Source: RGIG4708 sp045538875 (GTDB taxonomy: Bacteria; Bacillota; Clostridia; UMGS1810). From it: a stretch of DNA of 64,000 nt. Each line of letters starts with the position of its first letter. The first letter of the stretch is position 1. A program made the position numbers and the translations under genes. This document shows positions 17,058-24,392 of the stretch, piece after piece. The stretch covers positions 1 to 64,000 of the forward strand of contig JAZQEG010000003.1 of the NCBI GenBank assembly GCA_045538875.1, given 5' to 3'. The notes beneath the pieces are model-generated. The model was not told where the DNA came from and ran no database searches. It saw only the letters and a list, made by a program, of their open reading frames with translations.

Positions 17058-17134
17058 TGGCGACCGAGAAGGGGCTCGAACCCTCGACCTCCAGCGTGAC
17101 AGGCTGGCATTCTAACCAACTGAACTACTCGGCC
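17058..17134 (-). tRNA. tRNA-Asp (GTC anticodon)
   Basis: A complete cloverleaf on the reverse complement: acceptor GGCCGAG/CTCGGTC (one G-U), discriminator G and encoded CCA. The anticodon stem CCAGC/GCTGG encloses CTGTCAC, giving GTC for aspartate. Confidence 0.97.
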
Positions 17135-17255
17135 AAACAACATAAACAATTTTAGCATATATATTTGTTGTTTGTCAATGTTTTTTAATAAAATAATTAT
17201 ATTTTGTGAATTTTGGATATAACAATATATGTATAATAATATGCGTACAAACATA

Positions 17256-17284
17256 TTGATAAATTAAAAAAATTGTGATATTCT
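17256..17284 (+). promoter_or_regulatory. Promoter of the SDR gene
   Basis: TTGATA (17256-17261), a 17-nt spacer and TATTCT (17279-17284), 40 nt upstream of the chosen start. Confidence 0.5.
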
Positions 17285-17324
17285 TTAGTTAACAAAAGCA
17301 CTAAATTAAGAAAGGGTGTTTGAT

Positions 17325-18125
17325 ATGGGATTTTTAAAAGGTAAAACGGCAATTATTACAGGCGCAGGCAGAGCGGTGCTGAGTGACGGACGCTGTGGCT
17401 CTATAGGCTACGGTATTGCAACCGCATATGCAAAAGAGGGTGCAAACCTTGTAATCACAGGCCGAAATGTACAAAAGCTCCAAGATGCCAAGGCAGAGCT
17501 TGAAAAGCAGTACGGAATTAAAGTACTTGCAGTACCTGCAGATGTATCGGCAGGTACAGACAACGAGGCCACTGTAAACAGTGTGGTGCAAAAAGCAATT
17601 GAAGAATTTGGCAGAATAGATGTTTTAATTAACAATGCACAAGCCTCTGCATCTGGTGTATCGCTTTTTGACCATACAACAGAACAGTTTGATTTGGCTT
17701 TGTATTCGGGGCTGTATGCAACATTTTATTATATGAAAGCTTGTTATCCGTACCTTAAAGAAACTCAGGGTTCGGTTATCAACTTTGCATCGGGAGCAGG
17801 GCTTTTTGGCAACTATGGTCAGTGCGCATATGCTGCTGCTAAGGAAGGCATACGCGGCCTTTCGCGTGTTGCAGCAACTGAGTGGGGCAAAGATAACATC
17901 AATGTAAACATTGTGTGCCCTATAGCGTGGACCGCACAGCTTGAAAACTTTAAAAATGCATACCCCGAAGCTTTTGAAAAAAATGTAAAAATGCCTCCAA
18001 TGGGGCACTATGCCGACCCCGAAACAGAAATTGGCAGAGCTTGCGTTCAACTTGCAAACCCCGACTTTAAGTATATGTCGGGCGAAACTATTACCCTTGA
18101 GGGTGGTATGGGCTTAAGACCGTAA
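17325..18125 (+). CDS. Short-chain dehydrogenase/reductase, substrate unknown
   Basis: This 266-aa classical SDR has an NAD(P) fold with TGAGRAVLSDGRCGSIGYGIA, where about eight residues are inserted into the usual glycine motif. It has NNAQ in place of the common NNAG, catalytic Ser in NFASGAG and YAAAK (Tyr/Lys). The C-terminal TLEGGMGL is typical. I start at ATG 17325; the GTG nine bases earlier lies in the ribosome binding site AAAGGGTG. The insertion points to a distinct subfamily, but substrate cannot be inferred. It is a single gene. Confidence 0.85.
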   Translation: MGFLKGKTAIITGAGRAVLSDGRCGSIGYGIATAYAKEGANLVITGRNVQKLQDAKAELEKQYGIKVLAVPADVSAGTDNEATVNSVVQKAIEEFGRIDVLINNAQASASGVSLFDHTTEQFDLALYSGLYATFYYMKACYPYLKETQGSVINFASGAGLFGNYGQCAYAAAKEGIRGLSRVAATEWGKDNINVNIVCPIAWTAQLENFKNAYPEAFEKNVKMPPMGHYADPETEIGRACVQLANPDFKYMSGETITLEGGMGLRP

Positions 18126-18133
18126 ATATACCC

Positions 18134-18165
18134 AAAAATGCCTGACATACGTCAGGCATTTTTTA
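18134..18165. terminator. Bidirectional terminator, SDR / pseudouridine synthase
   Basis: Perfect stem AAAAATGCCTGAC/GTCAGGCATTTTT with loop ATAC. The TGA stop of the leftward pseudouridine synthase lies inside the stem (18152-18154). Confidence 0.9.
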
Positions 18166-19039
18166 TTGCTGTCATTATATCTTCGGGAATAGGCGCACAA
18201 ATTTCCATAAGCTCTTTTGTGTGAGGATGATAAAAACATATTTTTTGACAGTGCAAAAGAGTGCTTTTATTTTTTATATCCGAGCCGTACATATCGTCAC
18301 CATATATGGGGTGTCCAATGTATGCCATATGTACTCGCAGCTGATGGGTGCGCCCTGTTTTGGGGCGTAAGCTTACCAGTGACAAATTATCGTATTCCTC
18401 TGTTACTTGGTAATCGGTTGTTGCCTGCTTGCCGCTATCCGATACCTCGCGTAGTATCCCCGAGCCTTGTACTCTTGATATTGGTGCATCTATTGTGCCT
18501 TGTTTGTTTTTAAAAATTCCGTGGCACACCGCCACATACTGCTTTTGTATTTTAAAGCTTTGCATCTGCTTGGACAATACCGATGCCGCAAGCTGATTTT
18601 TTGCAATGAGCACAACGCCCGATGTATCTCTGTCAAGGCGTGTAATTGGGCGAAATGTAAAGCTTGTGTCTTTGTACCTATGCATTATTCCGTTTGCAAG
18701 GGTATCGCTATGATGATTTTGCGACGGGTGGGTAGGCATATTGCGTGGTTTGTTTACTGCAATAATTTCGTCATCTTCATACAGTACATCAAGGCAAATA
18801 TCAACTGGTTCAATGTTTTGCGATTTACTATCTCTTATGTTGAGCGTAAGCACATCGCCGCATTTTACCACCTTGTTTACATTTTGGTGAACACCGTCAA
18901 GCAGTATTCCGTCGGGGTATTTTTTTAGCTTTGATATAATTGCGGCAGAAATGCCGAGGTGATTGCGTATAATTGTTTTGATTGTTTTGCCGCAAAGCGT
19001 ATTATCTATGTTTATTGATATTGTTTTTGATATATCCAC
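18152..19039 (-). CDS. RluA-family RNA pseudouridine synthase
   Basis: About 295 aa. An N-terminal S4-like RNA-binding segment (about 10-70) precedes a pseudouridine synthase domain with the catalytic motif RLDRDTSG (Asp nucleophile). Also present are NKPRNMPTHPS, LRPKTGRTHQLRVHMAYIGHPIYGD and a C-terminal HPHTKELMEICAPIP. It most resembles RluA/RluD enzymes that modify 23S rRNA; the exact uridine is unknown. I prefer GTG at 19039, 6 nt after GGGGTG; the frame could begin at GTG 19048. Confidence 0.9.
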   Translation of the reverse strand: MDISKTISINIDNTLCGKTIKTIIRNHLGISAAIISKLKKYPDGILLDGVHQNVNKVVKCGDVLTLNIRDSKSQNIEPVDICLDVLYEDDEIIAVNKPRNMPTHPSQNHHSDTLANGIMHRYKDTSFTFRPITRLDRDTSGVVLIAKNQLAASVLSKQMQSFKIQKQYVAVCHGIFKNKQGTIDAPISRVQGSGILREVSDSGKQATTDYQVTEEYDNLSLVSLRPKTGRTHQLRVHMAYIGHPIYGDDMYGSDIKNKSTLLHCQKICFYHPHTKELMEICAPIPEDIMTAIKNA

Positions 19040-19061
19040 AATGCTCACCCCGCTTTAGTTA

Positions 19062-19090
19062 ATTATAAATTAAACCGAACCAAAAATCAA
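19062..19090 (-). promoter_or_regulatory. Promoter of the pseudouridine synthase gene
   Basis: Minus strand: TTGATT (19085-19090), 17 nt, TATAAT (19062-19067). Confidence 0.7.
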
Positions 19091-19281
19091 CTGTAGCCTT
19101 AATAACCAGCACTGAAGATGCCTCAAACGGTGAATTTTCGGTATTTTTTGGCTTGTCGTCCTTAAAAGGCGGTAATATTTCCGAGTATTTTAACGACGAG
19201 CGAGGCAAAATTTATATTTTAAAACCGACTTTAGTGTTGATTATTGTGGCTAACTATTGCAATTTAACCAAATATGTACTA
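19073..19281 (+). other. Start-less open frame in the rluA-metY spacer (possible gene remnant)
   Basis: An uninterrupted frame of about 68 codons with no ATG/GTG/TTG near its beginning and no ribosome binding site. It encodes segments such as ALITSTEDASNGEFSVFF and GGNISEYFNDERGKIY, which read like protein rather than random AT-rich DNA. It may be a degenerate fragment or a dispersed repeat. The rest of the 345-bp spacer carries only the flanking promoters. Confidence 0.35.
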
Positions 19282-19285
19282 TAAT
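19257..19285 (+). promoter_or_regulatory. Promoter of the metY-metA-suf-like operon
   Basis: TTGCAA (19257-19262), 17 nt, TATAAT (19280-19285). The leader carries a 7-bp inverted repeat TATTGCA/TGCAATA (19342-19362) that could be an operator. No SAM riboswitch fold is recognisable. Confidence 0.75.
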
Positions 19286-19393
19286 AATTGATATATACCA
19301 TAAATAATGAATTTAAATATTTTGCATTTTGCTAAAGTAAATATTGCAGGCTTGTTGCAATAATTATTCATTAAAATAGTAGGAGGTTTTACT

Positions 19394-20668
19394 ATGTCAG
19401 ATTATAAAATAGAAACAAAATGTATTCAGTCGGGCTACTCTCCCGAAAATGGCGAACCGAGAGTATTGCCAATATATCAGAGTACCACATGGAAATATGG
19501 TTCAACAGAGCAGATGGGCAAGCTTTTTGACCTCGAAGAGAGCGGATATTTTTATACCCGCCTTGCAAACCCCACAAATGATGCTGTTGCTGCAAAAATT
19601 GCCGATTTAGAGGGCGGTGTTGCCGCAATGCTTACCTCATCGGGTCAGGCAGCGTGCTTTTATTCTATATTTAACATATGCGAAGCAGGCGATCACTTTA
19701 TTTGTTCAACAAGTGTGTACGGGGGCACATTCAACCTTTTTGGCGTTACAATGAAAAAGCTCGGAATAGAAGTAACATTTGTAGACCCCGACTGTGATGA
19801 GGCTACACTTAATGCAGCATTCCGTGACAACACAAAAGCAGTTTTTGGCGAAACAATTGCCAACCCTGCGCTTGTTGTGCTTGATATAGAAAAATGGGCA
19901 AAAGTAGCGCATAGTCACAAAGTACCTCTCATTATAGACAACACATTTGCAACACCTGTTAACTGCCGTCCTTTTGAATGGGGTGCAGATATTGTTGTGC
20001 ACTCAACAACAAAATATATGGACGGCCACGCAACAAGCGTTGGCGGCTGCGTTGTAGACAGCGGCAACTTTGACTGGGAGGCAAGCGGAAAGTTCCCTGG
20101 CCTTACCACTCCAGATGACTCATATCACGGCATCACATATACCAAAAAGTTTGGCAAGGCTGCATATATAACCAAGCTTACCGCTCAGGTTATGAGAGAT
20201 TTGGGCTCAATACCATCTCCGCACAATGCATTTTTGCTTAATATAGGGCTCGAAACATTGCCTTTGCGTATGGAGCGTCATTGCTATAATGCTCAAAAGG
20301 TTGCCGAGTATCTTGCATCAAACGATAAAATATCATGGGTTAAATATTGCGGATTACCAGGCGACAAATACTACGACCTTGGCAGGAAGTATCTGCCAAA
20401 TGGCTCCTGCGGTGTTATATCCTTTGGTGTAAAAGGCGGTAGAGAGGCTGCAGTTAAATTTATGGACAGCTTAAAGCTTGCTGCAATTGTAACACATGTT
20501 GCCGATGCACGAACAAGCGTACTTCACCCTGCAAGCCATACACACCGTCAGCTTAGTGACGAGGAGCTTGTTGCTGCAGGCGTAACGCCCGACCTTATCA
20601 GGTTTTCGGTAGGTATCGAAAATGTTGACGATATAATTGCCGATATTGAGCAGGCACTTAATAATTAA
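19394..20668 (+). CDS. metY: O-acetylhomoserine sulfhydrylase (aminocarboxypropyltransferase)
   Basis: This 424-aa Cys/Met-metabolism PLP enzyme makes homocysteine directly from O-acetylhomoserine and sulfide. Seen: TKCIQSGYSPENGEPR, YTRLANPT, LTSSGQAA, DNTFATPVNCRP, PLP lysine in HSTTKYMDGHA and the C-terminal RFSVGIENVDDI. Length and N-terminus fit MetY rather than cystathionine gamma-synthase. metA follows at 21 nt, which supports the acetyl route. Confidence 0.94.
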   Translation: MSDYKIETKCIQSGYSPENGEPRVLPIYQSTTWKYGSTEQMGKLFDLEESGYFYTRLANPTNDAVAAKIADLEGGVAAMLTSSGQAACFYSIFNICEAGDHFICSTSVYGGTFNLFGVTMKKLGIEVTFVDPDCDEATLNAAFRDNTKAVFGETIANPALVVLDIEKWAKVAHSHKVPLIIDNTFATPVNCRPFEWGADIVVHSTTKYMDGHATSVGGCVVDSGNFDWEASGKFPGLTTPDDSYHGITYTKKFGKAAYITKLTAQVMRDLGSIPSPHNAFLLNIGLETLPLRMERHCYNAQKVAEYLASNDKISWVKYCGLPGDKYYDLGRKYLPNGSCGVISFGVKGGREAAVKFMDSLKLAAIVTHVADARTSVLHPASHTHRQLSDEELVAAGVTPDLIRFSVGIENVDDIIADIEQALNN

Positions 20669-20689
20669 TTGTTAAAGGGATTTTGAACT

Positions 20690-21607
20690 ATGCCAATTAA
20701 AATACCAAACGGGCTTCCTGCAACGGAAACCCTTTGCAACGAAAATATATTTGTAATTAATGAAACACGAGCAGTAACTCAGGACATACGTCCGCTCAAA
20801 ATACTTTTACTCAACCTTATGCCAACCAAAATTGCAACCGAAACACAGTTTGCAAGGCTGCTTGGCAACAGCCCGCTTCAAGTTGAAATGGAGCTTTTGC
20901 AAACGGCAACTCACAGCTCAACTCATACATCGGCAGAGCATATGCTAAGCTTTTATAAAACCTTTGACCAAATTAAGCATCAAAAGTTTGACGGCATGGT
21001 TATAACAGGCGCACCTGTTGAGCATATGCCATTTGAAGAGGTAAACTACTGGCAGGAGCTATGCGAAATAATGGAATGGAGCAAAACTCACGTAACAAGC
21101 ACCCTGCACATATGCTGGGCTGCACAGGCGGGTATGTATTACCACTACGGCATTAACAAGGTACCAACAGATAAAAAGTTTTTTGGCATTTTTCCTCACA
21201 CGGCAGACTACAAAAATTCTATGCTGCTACGAGGGTTTGACGATGTGTTTAATGTGCCGCAGTCAAGGCATACAACTGTTATGCGTGAGGACATTGAAAA
21301 GGTAGATGAGCTTAAAATTATTGCTTCGTCGGAGGAAACAGGTGTGTTTATTGTTACCACCGACAAAGGCAAGCAGATATTTGTTACAGGCCATCTTGAG
21401 TACGATGCAACAACACTTCGTGACGAATATTTAAGAGACAAAAACAAAGGCATCAGCATTGACATGCCCAAAAATTATTTTCCTGATGACGATGATACAA
21501 AAATGCCTGTGGTTACATGGCGCTCATGTGCAAACCTTATGTTTTCTAACTGGCTCAACTACTTTGTATATCAAACAACTCCATACGATATAAATTCTAT
21601 TGAGTAA
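20690..21607 (+). CDS. metA: Homoserine O-acetyltransferase (MetA family)
   Basis: This 305-aa MetA-family acyltransferase activates homoserine. Catalytic Cys142 (STLHICWAAQ) is at the canonical position, and HLEYD carries the usual His and Glu. Residue 111 is Glu (GAPVE). In studied MetA proteins Glu at this site goes with acetyl-CoA use and Gly with succinyl-CoA, so acetyl-CoA is predicted despite the common label succinyltransferase. It is paired with metY. Confidence 0.94.
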   Translation: MPIKIPNGLPATETLCNENIFVINETRAVTQDIRPLKILLLNLMPTKIATETQFARLLGNSPLQVEMELLQTATHSSTHTSAEHMLSFYKTFDQIKHQKFDGMVITGAPVEHMPFEEVNYWQELCEIMEWSKTHVTSTLHICWAAQAGMYYHYGINKVPTDKKFFGIFPHTADYKNSMLLRGFDDVFNVPQSRHTTVMREDIEKVDELKIIASSEETGVFIVTTDKGKQIFVTGHLEYDATTLRDEYLRDKNKGISIDMPKNYFPDDDDTKMPVVTWRSCANLMFSNWLNYFVYQTTPYDINSIE

Positions 21608-21658
21608 AATATAAGTTTTCAGACAAACTATTGTGTGACAAAAAATTCGGAGGAATTT

Positions 21659-22384
21659 ATGCTTGAATTAAAAAATGTTTCTTTTTCCGCCGAGGGTGAA
21701 AATGGAACCAAGGATATTATAAAAAATGTCAGCTTTACCGCAAGCGAGCGTTTTGTTGCAATTACAGGGCCAAACGGCGGCGGCAAATCCACACTGGCAA
21801 AATTAATAGCAGGCGTTATAAAGCCAACATCAGGGCAAATTTTGTTTGACGGCAAGGATATTACCAATATGTCAATTACCCAAAGGGCAAACAGCGGCAT
21901 ATCCTTTGCACTTCAGCAGCCCGTGCGTTTTAAGGGCATTACCGTGCGCGACCTTATTATGCTTGCAGCAGGCAAGCAAATAAGCGTAAGCGAGGCGTGC
22001 AATTATCTTTCGCAGGTGGGGCTTTGCGCAAGGGATTACCTCAACCGTGAGGTAAATGCAAGCTTGTCGGGCGGTGAGCTTAAAAGGATCGAAATTGCAA
22101 CTGTCCTTGCCCGCGGTACAAAGCTCACTGTGTTTGACGAGCCCGAGGCAGGTATTGACCTGTGGAGCTTTAACAACCTGATAAATGTTTTTGAAAAAAT
22201 GTACAATAGTATAAATGGTTCAATTATTATTATTTCGCATCAGGAGCGTATACTCAACATAGCAGACAAAATAATAGTGGTTGCAGACGGCATCATCGAC
22301 AAAATCGGTACAAAGGATGAAATACTCCCTGAGCTTTTGGGTGCGTCAACTGTTTGCAGTACACTTGCCGACAAATTATCTTAA
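21659..22384 (+). CDS. SufC-like ABC ATPase
   Basis: This 241-aa ABC ATPase has Walker A GPNGGGKST, Q-loop ALQQP, signature LSGGELKR, Walker B KLTVFDEPEAGIDLW and switch His in ISHQE. The EPEAGIDLWS wording and overall form match SufC, the ATPase of Fe-S assembly, rather than a transporter. ATG at 21659 is preceded by GGAGG; an in-frame GTG further upstream is less likely. It lies 12 nt before a SufB/D-like gene with no SufD, SufS or SufU, so it looks like a two-component SUF system. Confidence 0.85.
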   Translation: MLELKNVSFSAEGENGTKDIIKNVSFTASERFVAITGPNGGGKSTLAKLIAGVIKPTSGQILFDGKDITNMSITQRANSGISFALQQPVRFKGITVRDLIMLAAGKQISVSEACNYLSQVGLCARDYLNREVNASLSGGELKRIEIATVLARGTKLTVFDEPEAGIDLWSFNNLINVFEKMYNSINGSIIIISHQERILNIADKIIVVADGIIDKIGTKDEILPELLGASTVCSTLADKLS

Positions 22385-22396
22385 GGAGGTAATGCA

Positions 22397-23314
22397 ATGG
22401 ATGCAATTCAAAAACAACTGCTTGCTGCCGTAGCAGACCTTCACGAAGTGCCCGAGGGAGCATACAACATCCGCTCCGACGGGCAGATGTACGGCAGAAA
22501 CACAACAGCAAATATAGATATAGTAACAAAAACAAATGTGCAGGGTATTGACATTATAATTAAGCCCGGCACAAAAAACGAAAGTGTGCACATTCCTGTA
22601 CTTCTTGCAAAAGCAGGTATGCGCGAAACTGTGTACAACGATTTTTTCATAGGTGACGACTGCGACATAACAATTGTTGCAGGCTGCGGCATTCACAACA
22701 GCGGCAGCGAGGCAAGCGAGCACAGCGGTATTCACTCCTTCCATATAGGCAAAAACGCAAAGGTTCGCTATGTGGAAAAGCACTATGGTTCGGGTGATGG
22801 CAATGGCGAAAGAATTATGAACCCTACCACCATTATAGAAATTGACGAGGGCGGTTATCTTAAGATGGAAACCACCCAGATAAAAGGTGTGGATTCTACA
22901 ATCCGCAAAACTGAGGCAAAGCTTAAAGATAACGCAACCCTTATTATCAACGAAAAGCTTATGACACATGGCAACCAGTTTGCAAAAACAGATTTTAAAG
23001 TAGACCTTGACGGCGAAAACTGCAGTGCAAATGTGGTGTCGCGCTCTGTTGCAAAGGACAATTCAAAGCAGGAGTTTTATTCTGCAATAAATGGCAACAA
23101 TGTGTGCACAGGCCATACAGAATGTGATGCAATTATTATGGATAATGCAATTGTTACTGCAATCCCCGAAATTACTGCATCAAATATAGATGCTCAGCTT
23201 ATTCACGAGGCGGCAATCGGCAAAATAGCGGGTGAGCAGCTTATTAAGCTTATGACTCTGGGCCTTACCGAGCAGGAGGCAGAGGAGCAGATAGTAAACG
23301 GATTTTTGAAATAA
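22397..23314 (+). CDS. Short SufB/SufD-like Fe-S scaffold protein
   Basis: This 305-aa protein has a beta-helix core like SufB/SufD, including GHTECDAIIM and the C-terminal EAAIGKIAGEQLIKLMTLGLTEQEAEE (split here: HEAAIGKIAGEQL, then LMTLGLTEQEAEE) characteristic of the family. It lacks roughly 150 N-terminal residues of full SufB. Cys is present in AGCGIH, GENC, NNVC and TEC. With the preceding SufC-like ATPase it resembles the minimal SUF (SmsCB) arrangement proposed as ancestral in archaea and Clostridia. Co-transcription with metY-metA is likely. Confidence 0.82.
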   Translation: MDAIQKQLLAAVADLHEVPEGAYNIRSDGQMYGRNTTANIDIVTKTNVQGIDIIIKPGTKNESVHIPVLLAKAGMRETVYNDFFIGDDCDITIVAGCGIHNSGSEASEHSGIHSFHIGKNAKVRYVEKHYGSGDGNGERIMNPTTIIEIDEGGYLKMETTQIKGVDSTIRKTEAKLKDNATLIINEKLMTHGNQFAKTDFKVDLDGENCSANVVSRSVAKDNSKQEFYSAINGNNVCTGHTECDAIIMDNAIVTAIPEITASNIDAQLIHEAAIGKIAGEQLIKLMTLGLTEQEAEEQIVNGFLK

Positions 23315-23389
23315 GGCTTCAACAATACTCTCATCCTTTGTCACAGCTCCTTGTGCCGTAACTTTGTACGTACTTAATAAAATTTAAGG

Positions 23390-23424
23390 TACCCGTTTGT
23401 TTATATAGCAAACGGGTATTTTGC
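23390..23424 (+). terminator. Terminator of the met-suf-like operon
   Basis: Stem ACCCGTTTG/CAAACGGGT, 9-nt loop, then a short T-rich tail. The tail is weak, so some read-through is possible. Confidence 0.7.
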
Positions 23425-23476
23425 TGTACTTTTTATAGTGCACATAAAATGATATTCTGTATTTGACACAAGGATT

Positions 23477-23502
23477 AGCCGTTGGAGAGCTATCCGACGG
23501 CT
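23477..23502. other. GC-rich hairpin of unknown role
   Basis: Stem AGCCGTTGGA/TCCGACGGCT (one wobble) with loop GAGCTA. There is no T-run on either side, so it is not an ordinary terminator. It lies about 70 nt upstream of the -35 box of the next operon in the 314-bp spacer. Confidence 0.5.
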
Positions 23503-23569
23503 GCTCTGATGAAAATTGGTGAATGGGTAAAAAACATAGTTTTTAAATGTCGAAATTGGTTAATTATAC

Positions 23570-23598
23570 TTGAATTTTTGATATGTAAATAGTATACT
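23570..23598 (+). promoter_or_regulatory. Promoter of the three-gene unknown cassette
   Basis: TTGAAT (23570-23575), 17 nt, TATACT (23593-23598), followed by GGAGGAATGTT before the first start codon. Confidence 0.75.
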
Positions 23599-23628
23599 GA
23601 AATTACAATCATACTTTGGAGGAATGTT

Positions 23629-24378
23629 ATGAGCACAAAAAATTTGTTTGCAAAATTATTTAAAAGAAGCAATTGTGCATTTGTTGCCGAAGTTGAACAA
23701 GATAATGGCCCAAAACCTATTAAAAAGTATACGCTTATTGATTTGATGGACAGGGCAATAATTGCACCCGAAAACATTTATGTGCCAATGAGTATAAAAA
23801 TGTTTGAGGATAAATGCTGTTTTGAATTTAATGTAGTGCAAAAAGATGAAAACGGCTTTATGAAAGGTGTGACGCATAGCTTTGAAACACAGTACTCACC
23901 GGGTCAGTCGAATATAGATATTGTTATTGAAAATGTTAAATTTACCTGGGACGATGAAGATACATTTTTCCGCTGGATTCCCTACGGTGAGGCTGAAAGC
24001 TGCAGAAAATTTAATAACTGGATAGAGTATTTTACAAACGGCGAGCTTCGTATACAAAAAGAATACGCCGACCACAATTTATCACCACAAGCTATTGAAT
24101 ATGCATTTTACACATGCGATGAATATTATTCCTGGAACGTATGGGACGGCTCTTATGCCCCAATAATGTTTGAAATACCTGCGGTGTTTGACAAAATAGA
24201 GGGAAATGCTCTTTTTGAATACTTTGCGGCAGATATGATAAAAGCTGTAAGAGATTTGTCGTATACCGACAGATATTACGAAAAAAAGCTCACGGGTATG
24301 TCTATTCCTATGATGTATGAAGAGTATCAAAAAAACGAAAAACGTACTCTTTGGAAGCCTGATAATAATGTTAATTAA
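23629..24378 (+). CDS. Unknown protein, first gene of a three-gene cassette
   Basis: 249 aa, soluble, no signal peptide or transmembrane helix. It is rich in Phe, Tyr and Trp (for example TFFRWIPYGEAESC, CDEYYSWNVWDGSY) and overall acidic. The first 20 residues are basic and the rest looks like a mixed alpha/beta fold. I recognise no family. The start has GGAGGAATGTT upstream. It ends 14 nt before the WG-repeat gene, so the three genes very probably form one transcript. Confidence 0.8.
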   Translation: MSTKNLFAKLFKRSNCAFVAEVEQDNGPKPIKKYTLIDLMDRAIIAPENIYVPMSIKMFEDKCCFEFNVVQKDENGFMKGVTHSFETQYSPGQSNIDIVIENVKFTWDDEDTFFRWIPYGEAESCRKFNNWIEYFTNGELRIQKEYADHNLSPQAIEYAFYTCDEYYSWNVWDGSYAPIMFEIPAVFDKIEGNALFEYFAADMIKAVRDLSYTDRYYEKKLTGMSIPMMYEEYQKNEKRTLWKPDNNVN

Positions 24379-24392
24379 CGGAGGAAAATAAA

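Noticed and set aside
16937..17254. Open frame crossing tRNA-Asp on the minus strand
   Set aside because: It reads through a tRNA gene and its terminator, a common artefact.
19286..19393. SAM riboswitch or T-box upstream of metY
   Set aside because: The leader is short and AT-rich; no kink-turn, SAM-pocket sequence, T-box motif or terminator hairpin is visible.
22376..22969. 197-codon open frame antisense to the SufB-like gene
   Set aside because: Cys/Phe-rich shadow product without ribosome binding site, fully covered by the conserved gene.
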